Source: Thiobacillus sp. UBA6205 (GTDB lineage Bacteria > Pseudomonadota > Gammaproteobacteria > Burkholderiales > Thiobacillaceae). Taken from it: 36,416 nucleotides of DNA. The stretch covers positions 22,136 through 58,551 of the forward strand of contig DISR01000027.1 in NCBI GenBank assembly GCA_002421825.1. Reading direction: 5' to 3'. The translations under genes were made by a program, and so were the position numbers. The notes beneath the pieces are model-generated. The model was not told where the DNA came from. It ran no database searches and was given only the letters and a program-made list of their open reading frames with translations. This document shows, in pieces, positions 14,631-23,384 of this stretch (its first letter is position 1; every line of letters begins with the position of its first letter).

Positions 14631-14899
14631 GACAGCCGGACATCCTGCTCGCGCTGGTGTTGATGGTGTGCGCGCTGGCCGTGGTGAGTGCGCAGCATCG
14701 CGCACGCACCTTGTTTGTTGAACTGGAAGCCCTGAAAAGGGAAGCGAGAGACCTGGAAGTGGAGTGGGGCAAGTTGCAGCTGGAGCAGGGCACATTGACC
14801 AGCCATGCCCGCGTGGAGGCGCTGGCGAAAAAACAGCTGGATCTCGTTACCCCGCCGCTCGACAAGATCTGGCTGCTCGAATCGGGTGCGCAGCCATGA
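14627..14899 (+). CDS. ftsL: Cell division protein FtsL
   Basis: FtsL is a bitopic membrane protein that joins FtsB and FtsQ in the divisome and helps activate FtsWI. The 90-residue product has a short N-terminus, one membrane helix (about residues 6-22, ILLALVLMVCALAVVSA) and a periplasmic coiled coil (ELEALKREARDLEVEWGKLQLEQ). It ends with the typical RVEALAKKQLDLVTPP. Position between rsmH and ftsI confirms it, with ATGA overlaps on both sides. Confidence 0.95.
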   Translation: MRQPDILLALVLMVCALAVVSAQHRARTLFVELEALKREARDLEVEWGKLQLEQGTLTSHARVEALAKKQLDLVTPPLDKIWLLESGAQP

Positions 14900-16641
14900 G
14901 CGTGAACTATTCGAGCAGGAAACTGCTTCAAGTCCACATCACGCCCTGGCGCGTCGCCATAGTGGCCGGCCTGCTCGGCGCCTGGTTCGTGGCGCTGGGC
15001 ATGCGCGCCGCCTACCTGCAGGGTCTCAACACGGATTTCCTGCAGGGCAAGGGCGATGCCGTGTCCTCGCGCAAGCTCGCCATCCCCGCCAACCGCGGCA
15101 TGGTGCTAGACCGCTTTGGCCAGCCGCTGGCGATCAGCACGCCGGTGGAAACCCTGTGGGCGCGCCCCTCCGATACCCAGTCGCTTGCATCGCAGCAGAT
15201 CGTCCGCCTGGCTGCGATTCTCGGCATGCCGACGAATGCACTGGCAAAAAAACTGAATAGTCCGCATAAGGGCGTGATCGCCATCAATCGCAACCTCAGT
15301 CCCGAACAGGCGGTGAAAATTGCCGCCTTGGGCCTGCCGGGCCTCAAGCTGCAGCGCGAATTCCGCCGTTTCTACCCGGCGGCGGAAGTGGCCGCGCACG
15401 TGGTGGGTTTCACCAACGTGGACGACGTCGGACAGGAAGGCGTGGAACTCGCCTACCATGACTGGCTCACGGGCAAGGCCGGCAGCCGCCATGTGCTGCG
15501 CGACCGGCGCGGCCATATCGTGCAGGACCTGAGCCCGGCGCGCGGTGCGAAAATGGGCGGCAATCTGGGGCTGTCGCTGGATCTGAAACTGCAGTATCTG
15601 GCGCACCGCGAACTGTCCGCGGCAGTGGACAAACACAAGGCGAAGGGCGGCGGCATCGTGGTGCTGGACGCCAAGACCGGGGAAATCCTCGCGCTTTCCA
15701 ATCTGCCGGTGGTGAATCCCAACAACCGCAAGAATTACAAACCGGGCCTCATGCGCAATCGCGCGGTGACCGACACCTTCGAGCCCGGTTCCACCATCAA
15801 GCCCTTTACCGTGGCAGCCGTACTGGAACGCGGACTGGTACGGCCGGACTCAATGATATATCTGCCCAACGACTACGCGGTCGGGCGCAAGCACATCACC
15901 GACGTGCACTACCACCCGCAGCTGACGGTAACCGAAGTGCTGCAGAAATCGAGCAACATCGGCGTGGTAAAAATGGCCATGCAACTCAAGCCCGAGGAAT
16001 TCTGGGACACCCTGCGCCGGGCAGGCTTTGGCGAGAAGCCCGGCTCCGGTTTTCCCGGAGAGGTCGGCGGCCGGTTGCGCGACCCGTCGACCTGGAAGCC
16101 GGTGGAACAGGCTACCCATGCCTACGGACACGGCCTGTCGGTGAGCCTGCTGCAGCTTGCGCGCGCCTACATGGCATTCGCCAATGACGGCGTGGTGATG
16201 CCGCTCACCTTTCTCAAGCGCGAGCCGCAGGAACTCGACGGCGAGCGGGTGCTGTCCGTGCATGTTGCGCGCCAGGTGCGCGAAATGATGGAGACCGTGA
16301 CGCACGAGGGCGGCACCGCCACGCTCGCGCAAGTGCCGGGTTACCGCGTGGCGGGCAAGACCGGCACGGCTTACAAGCTGATCGGCGGGCGCTACAGCAC
16401 CGACAGCTACATTTCCTCCTTCGTCGGCCTGGCGCCGGCTTCCGACCCGCGCCTCATCATCGCGGTGATGATCGACGAGCCGCGCGAAAAGGGGCATTAC
16501 GGCGGGCAGGTGGCGGGGCCGGTGTTCGCGCAGGTGATGGCGGCTTCGCTGCGCCAGCTCGGCGTGTCGCCGGATGCGCCGGAAGAGCCTGCCACCCGGA
16601 TGACCCAGCCGCAGCTCGGCGTTAAACCCGGGGAGGCCTAG
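14896..16641 (+). CDS. ftsI: Septal peptidoglycan transpeptidase FtsI (PBP3)
   Basis: FtsI crosslinks septal peptidoglycan together with the polymerase FtsW. The 581-residue class B penicillin-binding protein has an N-terminal membrane anchor (about residues 18-36), a pedestal domain with ANRGMVLDRFGQPLAIS, and the transpeptidase motifs S299-T-I-K302, S352-S-N354 and K488-T-G490. The ATG overlaps the ftsL stop. The frame is open further upstream but that part is a shadow of ftsL. It ends 1 nt before murE, with GGGGAGG serving as the murE ribosome site. Confidence 0.97.
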   Translation: MSVNYSSRKLLQVHITPWRVAIVAGLLGAWFVALGMRAAYLQGLNTDFLQGKGDAVSSRKLAIPANRGMVLDRFGQPLAISTPVETLWARPSDTQSLASQQIVRLAAILGMPTNALAKKLNSPHKGVIAINRNLSPEQAVKIAALGLPGLKLQREFRRFYPAAEVAAHVVGFTNVDDVGQEGVELAYHDWLTGKAGSRHVLRDRRGHIVQDLSPARGAKMGGNLGLSLDLKLQYLAHRELSAAVDKHKAKGGGIVVLDAKTGEILALSNLPVVNPNNRKNYKPGLMRNRAVTDTFEPGSTIKPFTVAAVLERGLVRPDSMIYLPNDYAVGRKHITDVHYHPQLTVTEVLQKSSNIGVVKMAMQLKPEEFWDTLRRAGFGEKPGSGFPGEVGGRLRDPSTWKPVEQATHAYGHGLSVSLLQLARAYMAFANDGVVMPLTFLKREPQELDGERVLSVHVARQVREMMETVTHEGGTATLAQVPGYRVAGKTGTAYKLIGGRYSTDSYISSFVGLAPASDPRLIIAVMIDEPREKGHYGGQVAGPVFAQVMAASLRQLGVSPDAPEEPATRMTQPQLGVKPGEA

Positions 16642-16642
16642 A

Positions 16643-18094
16643 ATGCACTGCGAGCGCCTCCCCGAAGCCTCCGCCCTGCTGCAAAAGCTGGGCGCGACGC
16701 TGACAGCCCTGACTGCGGACAGCCGTCTCGCCGGTCCGGGCGTGGCCTTTGCCGCTTACCCGGGGGCCGCGCATGACGGGCGCAGCTTCATTCCGCAGGC
16801 CATCGCCAACGGCACGCCCGCCGTGCTCTGGGAAGAAGATCGTTTTCTGTGGGATCCCGCCTGGCAGGTGCCCAATCTGGCCGTGCCCGGACTCAGGCAG
16901 CGCGTCGGCGAAATCGCGGCCTGCGTGTATGGCGACCCCTCCAGCCGCCTTTCCATGATCGGCGTGACCGGCACCAACGGCAAGACTTCGGTCACGCACT
17001 GGATCGCGCAGGCTCTGGATTCCATCGGCACGCCCGGCGTAGTGGTCGGCACCCTGGGCAATGGTTTTGCCGGAAGGCTTTCGCCCGCCGCCAACACCAC
17101 GCCCGATGCGGCGCAGTTGCAGCAAATGCTTGCGCGCTACGTGCAGGATGGAGCGCGTGCCTGCGCCATGGAGGTCTCTTCGCACGGGCTGCACCAGGGG
17201 CGGGTCAACGGCTGCCGTTTCAATGTCGCGGTACTGACCAATCTGTCGCGCGACCATCTTGACTACCACGGCAGCATGGAAGCCTATGCCGCGGCCAAGG
17301 CCGGGCTGTTCGCCTGGCCCGGGCTGGAGCATGCCGTGCTCAACCTGGACGATGATTTCGGCCGGACGCTCGCAGCGAAGCCGTCCGCCGCAAATATCGT
17401 CGGCTATGGTTTCGAGCGCGGCGAGGTGGTGGCCGAGGCTGTCCACGAAGCACGCGAAGGGATGACGCTGGCGCTCAATACCGCCTGGGGGCGCGCCGAA
17501 CTCGGATCCAGGCTGCTTGGCCGCTTCAATGCCCATAACCTGCTTGCCGCCCTGGCCGTGCTGCTGGTATCCGATGTTCCGCTCGAACAGGCCTGCACGG
17601 CGCTTGCGCAAGCCCGCCCGCCCGCCGGCCGTATGCAGACGCTGGGCGGCGGCAGCCTGCCGCTGGTGGTGGTGGACTATGCGCATACTCCGGATGCGCT
17701 GGAAAAAGTGCTGGCCACCCTGCGCCCGCTCGCAGGCGAGGCGCGCGTGATCTGCGTGTTCGGCTGCGGCGGCAACCGCGACAAGGGCAAGCGCCCGCTG
17801 ATGGGGCGTGCCGCATCGCGGGGCGCCGATCTGATCTACGTCACCAGCGACAATCCGCGCAATGAAGCTCCACTCGACATCATTGCCGACATCCTGCATG
17901 GCGTGAAAACCAATACGGCCCGCTCCGAGCCTGATCGCGCGCGCGCGATCTTCGAGGCGGTGGGCTCGGCCAAGGCGGACGACATCGTCCTGATCGCCGG
18001 CAAGGGGCATGAGGATTACCAGGAAGTGCAGGGGCAGAGGCTGCATTTTTCCGATGCGGAAGTGGCGCTTAAGGCATTGGAGGCATGGTCATGA
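16643..18094 (+). CDS. murE: UDP-MurNAc-tripeptide synthetase MurE (meso-diaminopimelate adding)
   Basis: MurE adds meso-diaminopimelate to UDP-MurNAc-Ala-Glu in the cytoplasm. The 483-residue protein shows TADSRL (24-29), the ATP loop GVTGTNGKTS (107-116), NTTPD (151-155), MEVSSHGL (176-183) and VVDYAHTPDAL (344-353). The DNPRNE motif at 403-408 is the mark of enzymes that choose diaminopimelate over lysine, which fits a Gram-negative host. ATG 16643 follows the ftsI stop by 1 nt. The stop overlaps murF by ATGA. Confidence 0.97.
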   Translation: MHCERLPEASALLQKLGATLTALTADSRLAGPGVAFAAYPGAAHDGRSFIPQAIANGTPAVLWEEDRFLWDPAWQVPNLAVPGLRQRVGEIAACVYGDPSSRLSMIGVTGTNGKTSVTHWIAQALDSIGTPGVVVGTLGNGFAGRLSPAANTTPDAAQLQQMLARYVQDGARACAMEVSSHGLHQGRVNGCRFNVAVLTNLSRDHLDYHGSMEAYAAAKAGLFAWPGLEHAVLNLDDDFGRTLAAKPSAANIVGYGFERGEVVAEAVHEAREGMTLALNTAWGRAELGSRLLGRFNAHNLLAALAVLLVSDVPLEQACTALAQARPPAGRMQTLGGGSLPLVVVDYAHTPDALEKVLATLRPLAGEARVICVFGCGGNRDKGKRPLMGRAASRGADLIYVTSDNPRNEAPLDIIADILHGVKTNTARSEPDRARAIFEAVGSAKADDIVLIAGKGHEDYQEVQGQRLHFSDAEVALKALEAWS

Positions 18095-19521
18095 GCGAAG
18101 CCATGATGCGGTTGTCCGAAGCCGCCGCCGCCGTGAACGGCGAACTTGCCGGCCAGGACCGCGAGTTTTTCGCGGTGTCCACCGACACCCGCACCATCAA
18201 GGCGGGAGATCTGTTCATCGCACTGAAGGGCGAGCACTTCGACGGCGCCAGCTTTGCCGGCAAAGCCATGGAAGCTGGTGCGGCCGGCGTCATGGTGAAC
18301 CGCGCCGCGCAATCGAATGCGGCGCCTGCCATTCATGCGGAAGACACCCGTATCGCGCTAGGGCTGCTTGCGGCTTGTTGGCGCAGGCGCTTTCGCATTC
18401 CCGTCATTGCCGTCACCGGCAGCAACGGCAAGACCACGGTCAAGGAAATGATTGCGGCCGTCCTGCGCGCCGAGGTTGCATCACATGCCCCCTCACCCCA
18501 ACCCTCTCCCGCGAGGGGAGAGGGGGCAAACGCTGAGCCCAAACCGATTGATCGCGTACTGGCGACCGAGGGCAACCTCAACAACGACATCGGCTGCCCG
18601 CAGATGATGCTGCGTTTGCGCGAGCGGCATGCCTATGCCGTGCTCGAGATGGGCATGAACCATCCCGGCGAGATCCGCTATCTCACCCATCTCGCCAGCC
18701 CGGACGTGGCGCTGGTCAACAACGCGCAGTCCGCGCACATCGGCCTCATGGGCTCGGTGCGCGCGATTGCCGAGGCCAAGGGCGAGATATTCGAGGGCCT
18801 GGGCGAGAACGGCACGGCCATCATCAATGCCGACGATGCGCATGCGGACTACTGGCGCAGCCTCAACTCCGGTCGCCGCGTGCTGAGCTTCGGCTTTTTG
18901 GCAGATGCGGATGTGCGCGGCGAATACGAGGCCGGCGAGTTCGGCGGCGCGCTGCATGTGATTTGCGCACAAGGCAGCGCGAGCATCGCTCTGCAGGTGC
19001 CGGGCGAACACAACGCCCGCAACGCGCTGGCCGCCCTGGCCTGCACCCTGGCAGCCGGGGTCGATTTGCAGACCGCCGCCACCGTCCTGGCCCGCTTCAC
19101 CGGCATCAAGGGCCGGCTGCAGCGCACCCGGGCATTGCACGGCGGGCTGTTCATCGACGACACCTACAACGCCAATCCCGATTCCGCCCGCGCTGCGCTC
19201 GCCGTGCTCTCACGCCAGCCGGGGCACAGGCATTTCGTGCTCGGCAACATGGGCGAACTGGGCGACGAGGGGCCGGCCATGCATGCGCAGATCGGCCTGG
19301 CCGCGCGCGAGGCGGGCGTGGAGCGCCTGTTCGGCCTGGGCGATCTGGCGCGCGAGGCGGTCAAGGCATTCGGCGCCGGCGGCACGCACTACGAGCGCAT
19401 CGAGGAACTGCTGGCCGACGTGGAAAACGCCCTGGCGCCGGATGTGACGGTGCTGGTGAAAGGCTCGCGCGCCATGCAGATGGAGCGCGTGGTCAACAGT
19501 TTGAAAGAGGGGGCGCACTGA
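18091..19521 (+). CDS. murF: UDP-MurNAc-tripeptide-D-Ala-D-Ala ligase MurF
   Basis: MurF attaches D-Ala-D-Ala, completing the UDP-MurNAc pentapeptide. The 476-residue product has VSTDTRTIKAGDLF (29-42), the ATP loop TGSNGKTTVKEM (109-120), ATEGNLNNDIG (158-168), LEMGMNHPGEI and IDDTYNANPDS. I chose ATG 18091, which forms an ATGA overlap with murE; 18085 and 18103 are alternatives. Between ATP loop and GNLNND there is an extra segment, about residues 129-154, containing PSPQPSPARGEG. It is encoded by the same palindromic repeat found twice between ftsW and murG. The frame is intact and the gene should be essential, so the insertion is presumably tolerated. Confidence 0.96.
   Translation: MSEAMMRLSEAAAAVNGELAGQDREFFAVSTDTRTIKAGDLFIALKGEHFDGASFAGKAMEAGAAGVMVNRAAQSNAAPAIHAEDTRIALGLLAACWRRRFRIPVIAVTGSNGKTTVKEMIAAVLRAEVASHAPSPQPSPARGEGANAEPKPIDRVLATEGNLNNDIGCPQMMLRLRERHAYAVLEMGMNHPGEIRYLTHLASPDVALVNNAQSAHIGLMGSVRAIAEAKGEIFEGLGENGTAIINADDAHADYWRSLNSGRRVLSFGFLADADVRGEYEAGEFGGALHVICAQGSASIALQVPGEHNARNALAALACTLAAGVDLQTAATVLARFTGIKGRLQRTRALHGGLFIDDTYNANPDSARAALAVLSRQPGHRHFVLGNMGELGDEGPAMHAQIGLAAREAGVERLFGLGDLAREAVKAFGAGGTHYERIEELLADVENALAPDVTVLVKGSRAMQMERVVNSLKEGAH
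18489..18549 (+). repeat. Palindromic repeat inserted in frame in murF
   Basis: About 61 bp from CCCCTCACCCC to AAACCGATT, containing the palindrome CTCTCCCGCGAGGGGAGAGG. It is nearly identical to 23186-23246 and closely matches 23302-23360. Family comparison from memory places it in a surface loop just after the first helix of the ATP domain. Confidence 0.85.
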
Positions 19522-20606
19522 TGCTGCTGTGGCTATTCCAAATGCTGGGCGAGGACATTTCCGTCTTCAATGTGTTCAGTTACATCACGCTGCGCGCGGT
19601 GATGGCGGTGCTGACCGCGCTGGTGATCTCCTTCGTGGTCGGACCGTGGATGATCGATCGCCTGAAGATCATGAAATTCGGCCAGGCCGTGCGTGACGAC
19701 GGCCCGCAAAGCCATCTGGTCAAGGCCGGTACGCCGACCATGGGCGGCGCGCTCATCCTCACTGCGGTGGCGGTGTCCACCTTCCTTTGGATGGACCTCA
19801 CCAATAAATATGTCTGGGTGGCGCTGCTCACTACCCTCGGCTTCGGCATCGTCGGCTGGGTCGACGACTACAAGAAGATCGTGCACCGCAACCCCAAGGG
19901 CCTGATCGCGCGCTGGAAATACTTCTGGCAGTCGGTGTTCGGCCTGGGCGCGGCGATCTATATCGCCACCTCGACCGACCTGCCGGCGCAGACCGAGCTC
20001 ATCGTGCCCTTTTTCAAGAATGTGGTGATTCCTCTCGGCGTGGTGGGCTTCGTGGTGCTGACCTATTTCGTCATCGTCGGCTCCAGCAACGCGGTCAATC
20101 TTACCGACGGCCTCGACGGTTTGGCCATCCTGCCGACCGTGATGGTGGCCTCGGCGCTGGGCATCTTCGCCTATGTTGCCGGCCATGCCGTATTCGCCAA
20201 GTACCTCGGCGTGCCGCACATTCCTGGCGCGGGCGAACTCGTGGTGTTCTGCGCCGCGATCGCGGGCGCGGGGCTCGCCTTCCTGTGGTTCAACGCCTAT
20301 CCGGCGGAAGTGTTCATGGGCGACGTCGGCGCGCTGGCGCTGGGCGCCGCGCTCGGCGTGGTGGCGGTGATCGTGCGCCAGGAAATCGTGCTCTTCATCA
20401 TGGGCGGCGTGTTCGTGGTCGAGACCCTGTCGGTGATCATCCAGGTCGCCTCGTTCAAGACCACCGGCAAACGCGTGTTCCGCATGGCGCCGCTGCATCA
20501 CCACTATGAACTCAAGGGCTGGAAAGAGACGCAGGTGGTGGTGCGCTTCTGGATCATCACCATGATGCTGGTTTTGATCGGCTTGTCGACGCTGAAATTA
20601 AGGTGA
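19521..20606 (+). CDS. mraY: Phospho-MurNAc-pentapeptide transferase MraY
   Basis: MraY makes lipid I by moving phospho-MurNAc-pentapeptide to undecaprenyl phosphate in the inner membrane. The 361-residue polytopic protein has about ten membrane helices. Family signatures include GTPTMGGALIL, the catalytic aspartates in WVDDYKK, NAVNLTDGLDGLA, FMGDVGALALG and the histidine loop MAPLHHHYELKGW. The ATG shares its A with the murF stop (TGATG). The 3' end, LSTLKLR, runs straight into a GTGAGGC heptamer array. Confidence 0.97.
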   Translation: MLLWLFQMLGEDISVFNVFSYITLRAVMAVLTALVISFVVGPWMIDRLKIMKFGQAVRDDGPQSHLVKAGTPTMGGALILTAVAVSTFLWMDLTNKYVWVALLTTLGFGIVGWVDDYKKIVHRNPKGLIARWKYFWQSVFGLGAAIYIATSTDLPAQTELIVPFFKNVVIPLGVVGFVVLTYFVIVGSSNAVNLTDGLDGLAILPTVMVASALGIFAYVAGHAVFAKYLGVPHIPGAGELVVFCAAIAGAGLAFLWFNAYPAEVFMGDVGALALGAALGVVAVIVRQEIVLFIMGGVFVVETLSVIIQVASFKTTGKRVFRMAPLHHHYELKGWKETQVVVRFWIITMMLVLIGLSTLKLR

Positions 20607-20636
20607 GGAGTGAGGCGTGAGGCGTGAGGCGTCAGA
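20603..20636 (+). repeat. GTGAGGC heptamer array between mraY and murD
   Basis: Heptamers start at 20603, 20610, 20617, 20624 and, degenerate, 20631. The first GTG overlaps the mraY stop and opens a five-codon frame that ends in TGA at 20618-20620, overlapping the GTG at 20617, which is in frame with murD. A related array lies between murB and ddlB and, inverted, within bioA. Confidence 0.85.
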
Positions 20637-20646
20637 CTACAACGGC

Positions 20647-21999
20647 ATGAAGACCCTGGTCCTGGGGCTGGGCGACACCGGCCTGTCTGCCGCCCGCTGG
20701 CTGGCGGCGCGCGGCGCCATCGTGTCGGTGGCCGACAGCCGCGAGTCGCCGCCGAACGCGCAGGCCTTGAAGGACATGCTGCCGGAAGCCGCGCTGCACT
20801 GTGGGGCATTCCGGGATGAGGTGTTGCAGGCCGCCGATCTCCTGGTCGTCAGTCCCGGTGTGCCGCTTGCCGAACCGGCGGTGGCGCGCGCGCGGCAAAA
20901 GGGCATCGAGGCCGTGGGCGACGTGGAGCTGTTCGCGCGCGCCGTCAGGGCCTCGCAGGCAAGAATCATCGCCATTACCGGCAGCAACGGCAAGAGCACG
21001 GTGACCGCCATGTGCGGGGCCATGAGCGAAGCGGCCGGCAAAAAGACCTGTGTCGCCGGCAACATTGGCCTGCCGGTGCTGGACGCGCTCCTGGACGTCG
21101 AGGCCGGGCGGTTGGACGAGCCGGAAGTGTGGGCGCTGGAGCTGTCCAGCTTCCAGCTGGAAACCACGGCCAGCCTCGATGCCGATGCCGCCACCGTGCT
21201 CAACGTGAGCGAGGACCACCTCGACCGTTACGCCGGCATGGACGAGTATGCCGCCGCCAAGGCGCGCATCTTCTCCGGGCGCGGCGTGCAGGTGCTGAAC
21301 CGCGACGACGCGCGTGTGATGGCCATGGCGATTTCCGGTCGACGTCAGGCCAGTTTCGGCCTCGATGCCGCGCCTGGCGGTGGCGATTTCGGCCTGGGCA
21401 ATGGCAGCCTGTACCACGGCAGCGAGCGGCTGATGGCCGTGGCCGAGCTGCCGGTGGCGGGCCTGCACAATGCCGCCAATGCGCTGGCCGCGCTGGCGCT
21501 GACCACCTCCATCGGCTTGCCCGAGGCTGGTCTGCTGCAAGGCCTCAGGCAATTCAAGGGCCTGCCGCACCGCGTCGAGTTCGTCGACGAGGTCGGCGGC
21601 GTGCGCTTCTACGATGACTCCAAGGGCACCAACGTCGGCGCCACCGAGGCGGCCTTGCGCGGCATGGACCGCAAGGTGGTGGTGATTCTCGGCGGCGACG
21701 GCAAGGGCCAGGATTTCTCGCCGCTGAAACAGGCGGTGGCCGCCAATGCGCGCGCCGTGGTGCTGATCGGACGCGATGCGCCGCTGATCGAGAAGGCCAT
21801 TGCCGGCTGCAGCGTGCCTACGGAAAAGGCGTCGACCATGCCGGCCGCCGTGGGGCTGGCGTTCGAGCTGGCCCGGGAAGGCGATGCCGTGCTGCTGTCG
21901 CCGGCTTGCGCGAGCTGGGACATGTTCCGCAACTACGCCCATCGCGCGGAAGTGTTCATCGAGGCCGTGCGTGCGCTCGGACGCGGAGGGGCGGCCTGA
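20647..21999 (+). CDS. murD: UDP-MurNAc-L-alanine:D-glutamate ligase MurD
   Basis: MurD adds D-glutamate to UDP-MurNAc-L-Ala. From ATG 20647 it is 450 residues, beginning MKTLVLGLGDTGLSAARWL at the usual dinucleotide-fold start. Further landmarks are VSPGVPL (68-74), the ATP loop ITGSNGKSTVT (110-120), LELSSFQLE, LNVSEDHLDRY and YDDSKGTNVGAT. No ribosome site precedes this ATG. A GTG at 20617, supplied by the heptamer repeat and preceded by GGTGAGGAG, would add ten residues and couple translation to mraY; I regard both as possible. The stop shares its A with the ftsW ATG. Confidence 0.95.
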   Translation: MKTLVLGLGDTGLSAARWLAARGAIVSVADSRESPPNAQALKDMLPEAALHCGAFRDEVLQAADLLVVSPGVPLAEPAVARARQKGIEAVGDVELFARAVRASQARIIAITGSNGKSTVTAMCGAMSEAAGKKTCVAGNIGLPVLDALLDVEAGRLDEPEVWALELSSFQLETTASLDADAATVLNVSEDHLDRYAGMDEYAAAKARIFSGRGVQVLNRDDARVMAMAISGRRQASFGLDAAPGGGDFGLGNGSLYHGSERLMAVAELPVAGLHNAANALAALALTTSIGLPEAGLLQGLRQFKGLPHRVEFVDEVGGVRFYDDSKGTNVGATEAALRGMDRKVVVILGGDGKGQDFSPLKQAVAANARAVVLIGRDAPLIEKAIAGCSVPTEKASTMPAAVGLAFELAREGDAVLLSPACASWDMFRNYAHRAEVFIEAVRALGRGGAA

Positions 22000-23156
22000 T
22001 GCTGTACACGGCACGCGCCCCCAAGCCCACCGGCGAGCTCGACTTCGCGCTGGCCTGGCTCATACTCGCGCTGCTCGGCTTCGGCCTGGTCATGGTCTAT
22101 TCCGCGTCCATCGCCATCGCAGAAGGCTCGCGCATGACGGGCCACCAGGGCCATTATTTTCTGCTGCGCCAAGGAATATTCATCCTTGTCGCGCTGGCGG
22201 CGGCGGCGATGGCCTTCCAGGTGCCCACGCGCACCTGGCAGCAGGCAGCCCCCTACCTCTTCATGGCCGGCATCGCACTGCTGGTGGTGGTGCTGGTCCC
22301 GGGTCTGGGCAGGGAGGTCAACGGCAGCCGCCGCTGGATCTCGCTGGGCTTCGCCAACCTGCAGCCGTCCGAACTGATGAAGCTCTTCGCCGTGCTGTAC
22401 GCCGCCGACTACACCACGCGCAAGGCTGCCGTCATGCACGACTTCAAGAAGGGCTTCCTGCCCATGGCCGCGGTGATGCTGATCACCGGCGCCCTGCTGC
22501 TGCACGAGCCGGACTTCGGCGCATTCGTTGTCATCACCGGTATCGCCGTCGGCATTTTGTTCATCGGCGGGCTCAACTGGAAGGTATTCGCCGCACTGAT
22601 CGCGGTGCTGCTGGCAGGCTTCGTGGCCCTGATCCTGACCTCGCCCTATCGCCTGCAGCGCATACTCGGTTTTCTCGATCCGTGGGCAGATCCCTATGGC
22701 AAGGGCTATCAGCTCTCGCATTCGCTCATTGCCTTCGGGCGCGGCGAATGGTTCGGCCTGGGGCTGGGTGGCAGCGTGGAAAAACTGTTCTATCTGCCTG
22801 AGGCGCACACCGACTTTCTGCTTGCGGTGATTGCCGAGGAACTTGGCTTCGCCGGCGTGGCCGTGGTGCTGGCCATGTTTGTCATGCTGGTGGCCAAGGC
22901 CTTCCTCATCGGGCGTCATGCCGCGCGTCTCGAGCGCAACTTTGCGGCGCTCACCGCCATGGGCATCGGCATCTGGTTCGGCGTCCAGGCGGGCATCAAC
23001 ATCGGCGTGAACATGGGGCTGTTGCCCACCAAGGGCCTGACCCTGCCTTTCCTCTCCTTCGGCGGCAGCGGCATCGTCGCCAATTGCATGGCGGTAGCCG
23101 TGCTGCTCCGGATCGACTGGGAGCACCGGCAGATGATGCGGGGGAAGACATTCTGA
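21999..23156 (+). CDS. ftsW: Septal peptidoglycan glycosyltransferase FtsW
   Basis: FtsW is the SEDS-family polymerase that builds septal glycan strands with FtsI. The 385-residue protein has about ten membrane helices. Marks are VMVYSASIAIAEGS, GREVNGSRRWISLGFANLQPSELMK, LLLHEPDFGAFVV with the catalytic-type aspartate, GRGEWFGLGLGGS, EAHTDFLLAVIAEELGF and LPFLSFGGSGIV. Its last residues MMRGKTF are repeated, with the stop codon, in two short frames downstream. It overlaps murD by one base. Confidence 0.97.
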   Translation: MLYTARAPKPTGELDFALAWLILALLGFGLVMVYSASIAIAEGSRMTGHQGHYFLLRQGIFILVALAAAAMAFQVPTRTWQQAAPYLFMAGIALLVVVLVPGLGREVNGSRRWISLGFANLQPSELMKLFAVLYAADYTTRKAAVMHDFKKGFLPMAAVMLITGALLLHEPDFGAFVVITGIAVGILFIGGLNWKVFAALIAVLLAGFVALILTSPYRLQRILGFLDPWADPYGKGYQLSHSLIAFGRGEWFGLGLGGSVEKLFYLPEAHTDFLLAVIAEELGFAGVAVVLAMFVMLVAKAFLIGRHAARLERNFAALTAMGIGIWFGVQAGINIGVNMGLLPTKGLTLPFLSFGGSGIVANCMAVAVLLRIDWEHRQMMRGKTF

Positions 23157-23185
23157 TGAAAAAGATTATGCGACGCGCATCATTT

Positions 23186-23246
23186 CCCCTCACCCCAACC
23201 CTCTCCCGCGAGGGGAGAGGGGGCAAACGCTGGGCCCAAACCGATT
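23186..23246 (+). repeat. Palindromic repeat, copy 1 of the ftsW-murG junction
   Basis: Same 61-bp element as in murF, with TTA instead of TGA after the final GATT. The central palindrome is CTCTCCCGCGAGGGGAGAGG. Confidence 0.88.
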
Positions 23247-23301
23247 TAATGATGCGGGGGAAGACGTTCTGATGGAGAGCACGCAATGTCCCCGCATCAT
23301 T

Positions 23302-23360
23302 CCCTCACCCCAACCCTCTCCCAGAGGGAGAGGGGGCAAACGCTGGGCCCAAACCGACTT
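23302..23360 (+). repeat. Palindromic repeat, copy 2 of the ftsW-murG junction
   Basis: Same element with a slightly different centre, CCCTCTCCCAGAGGGAGAGG, and the same GGCAAACGCTGGGCCCAAAC tail. Confidence 0.88.
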
Positions 23361-23384
23361 GACGATGCGGGGGAAGACGTTCTG

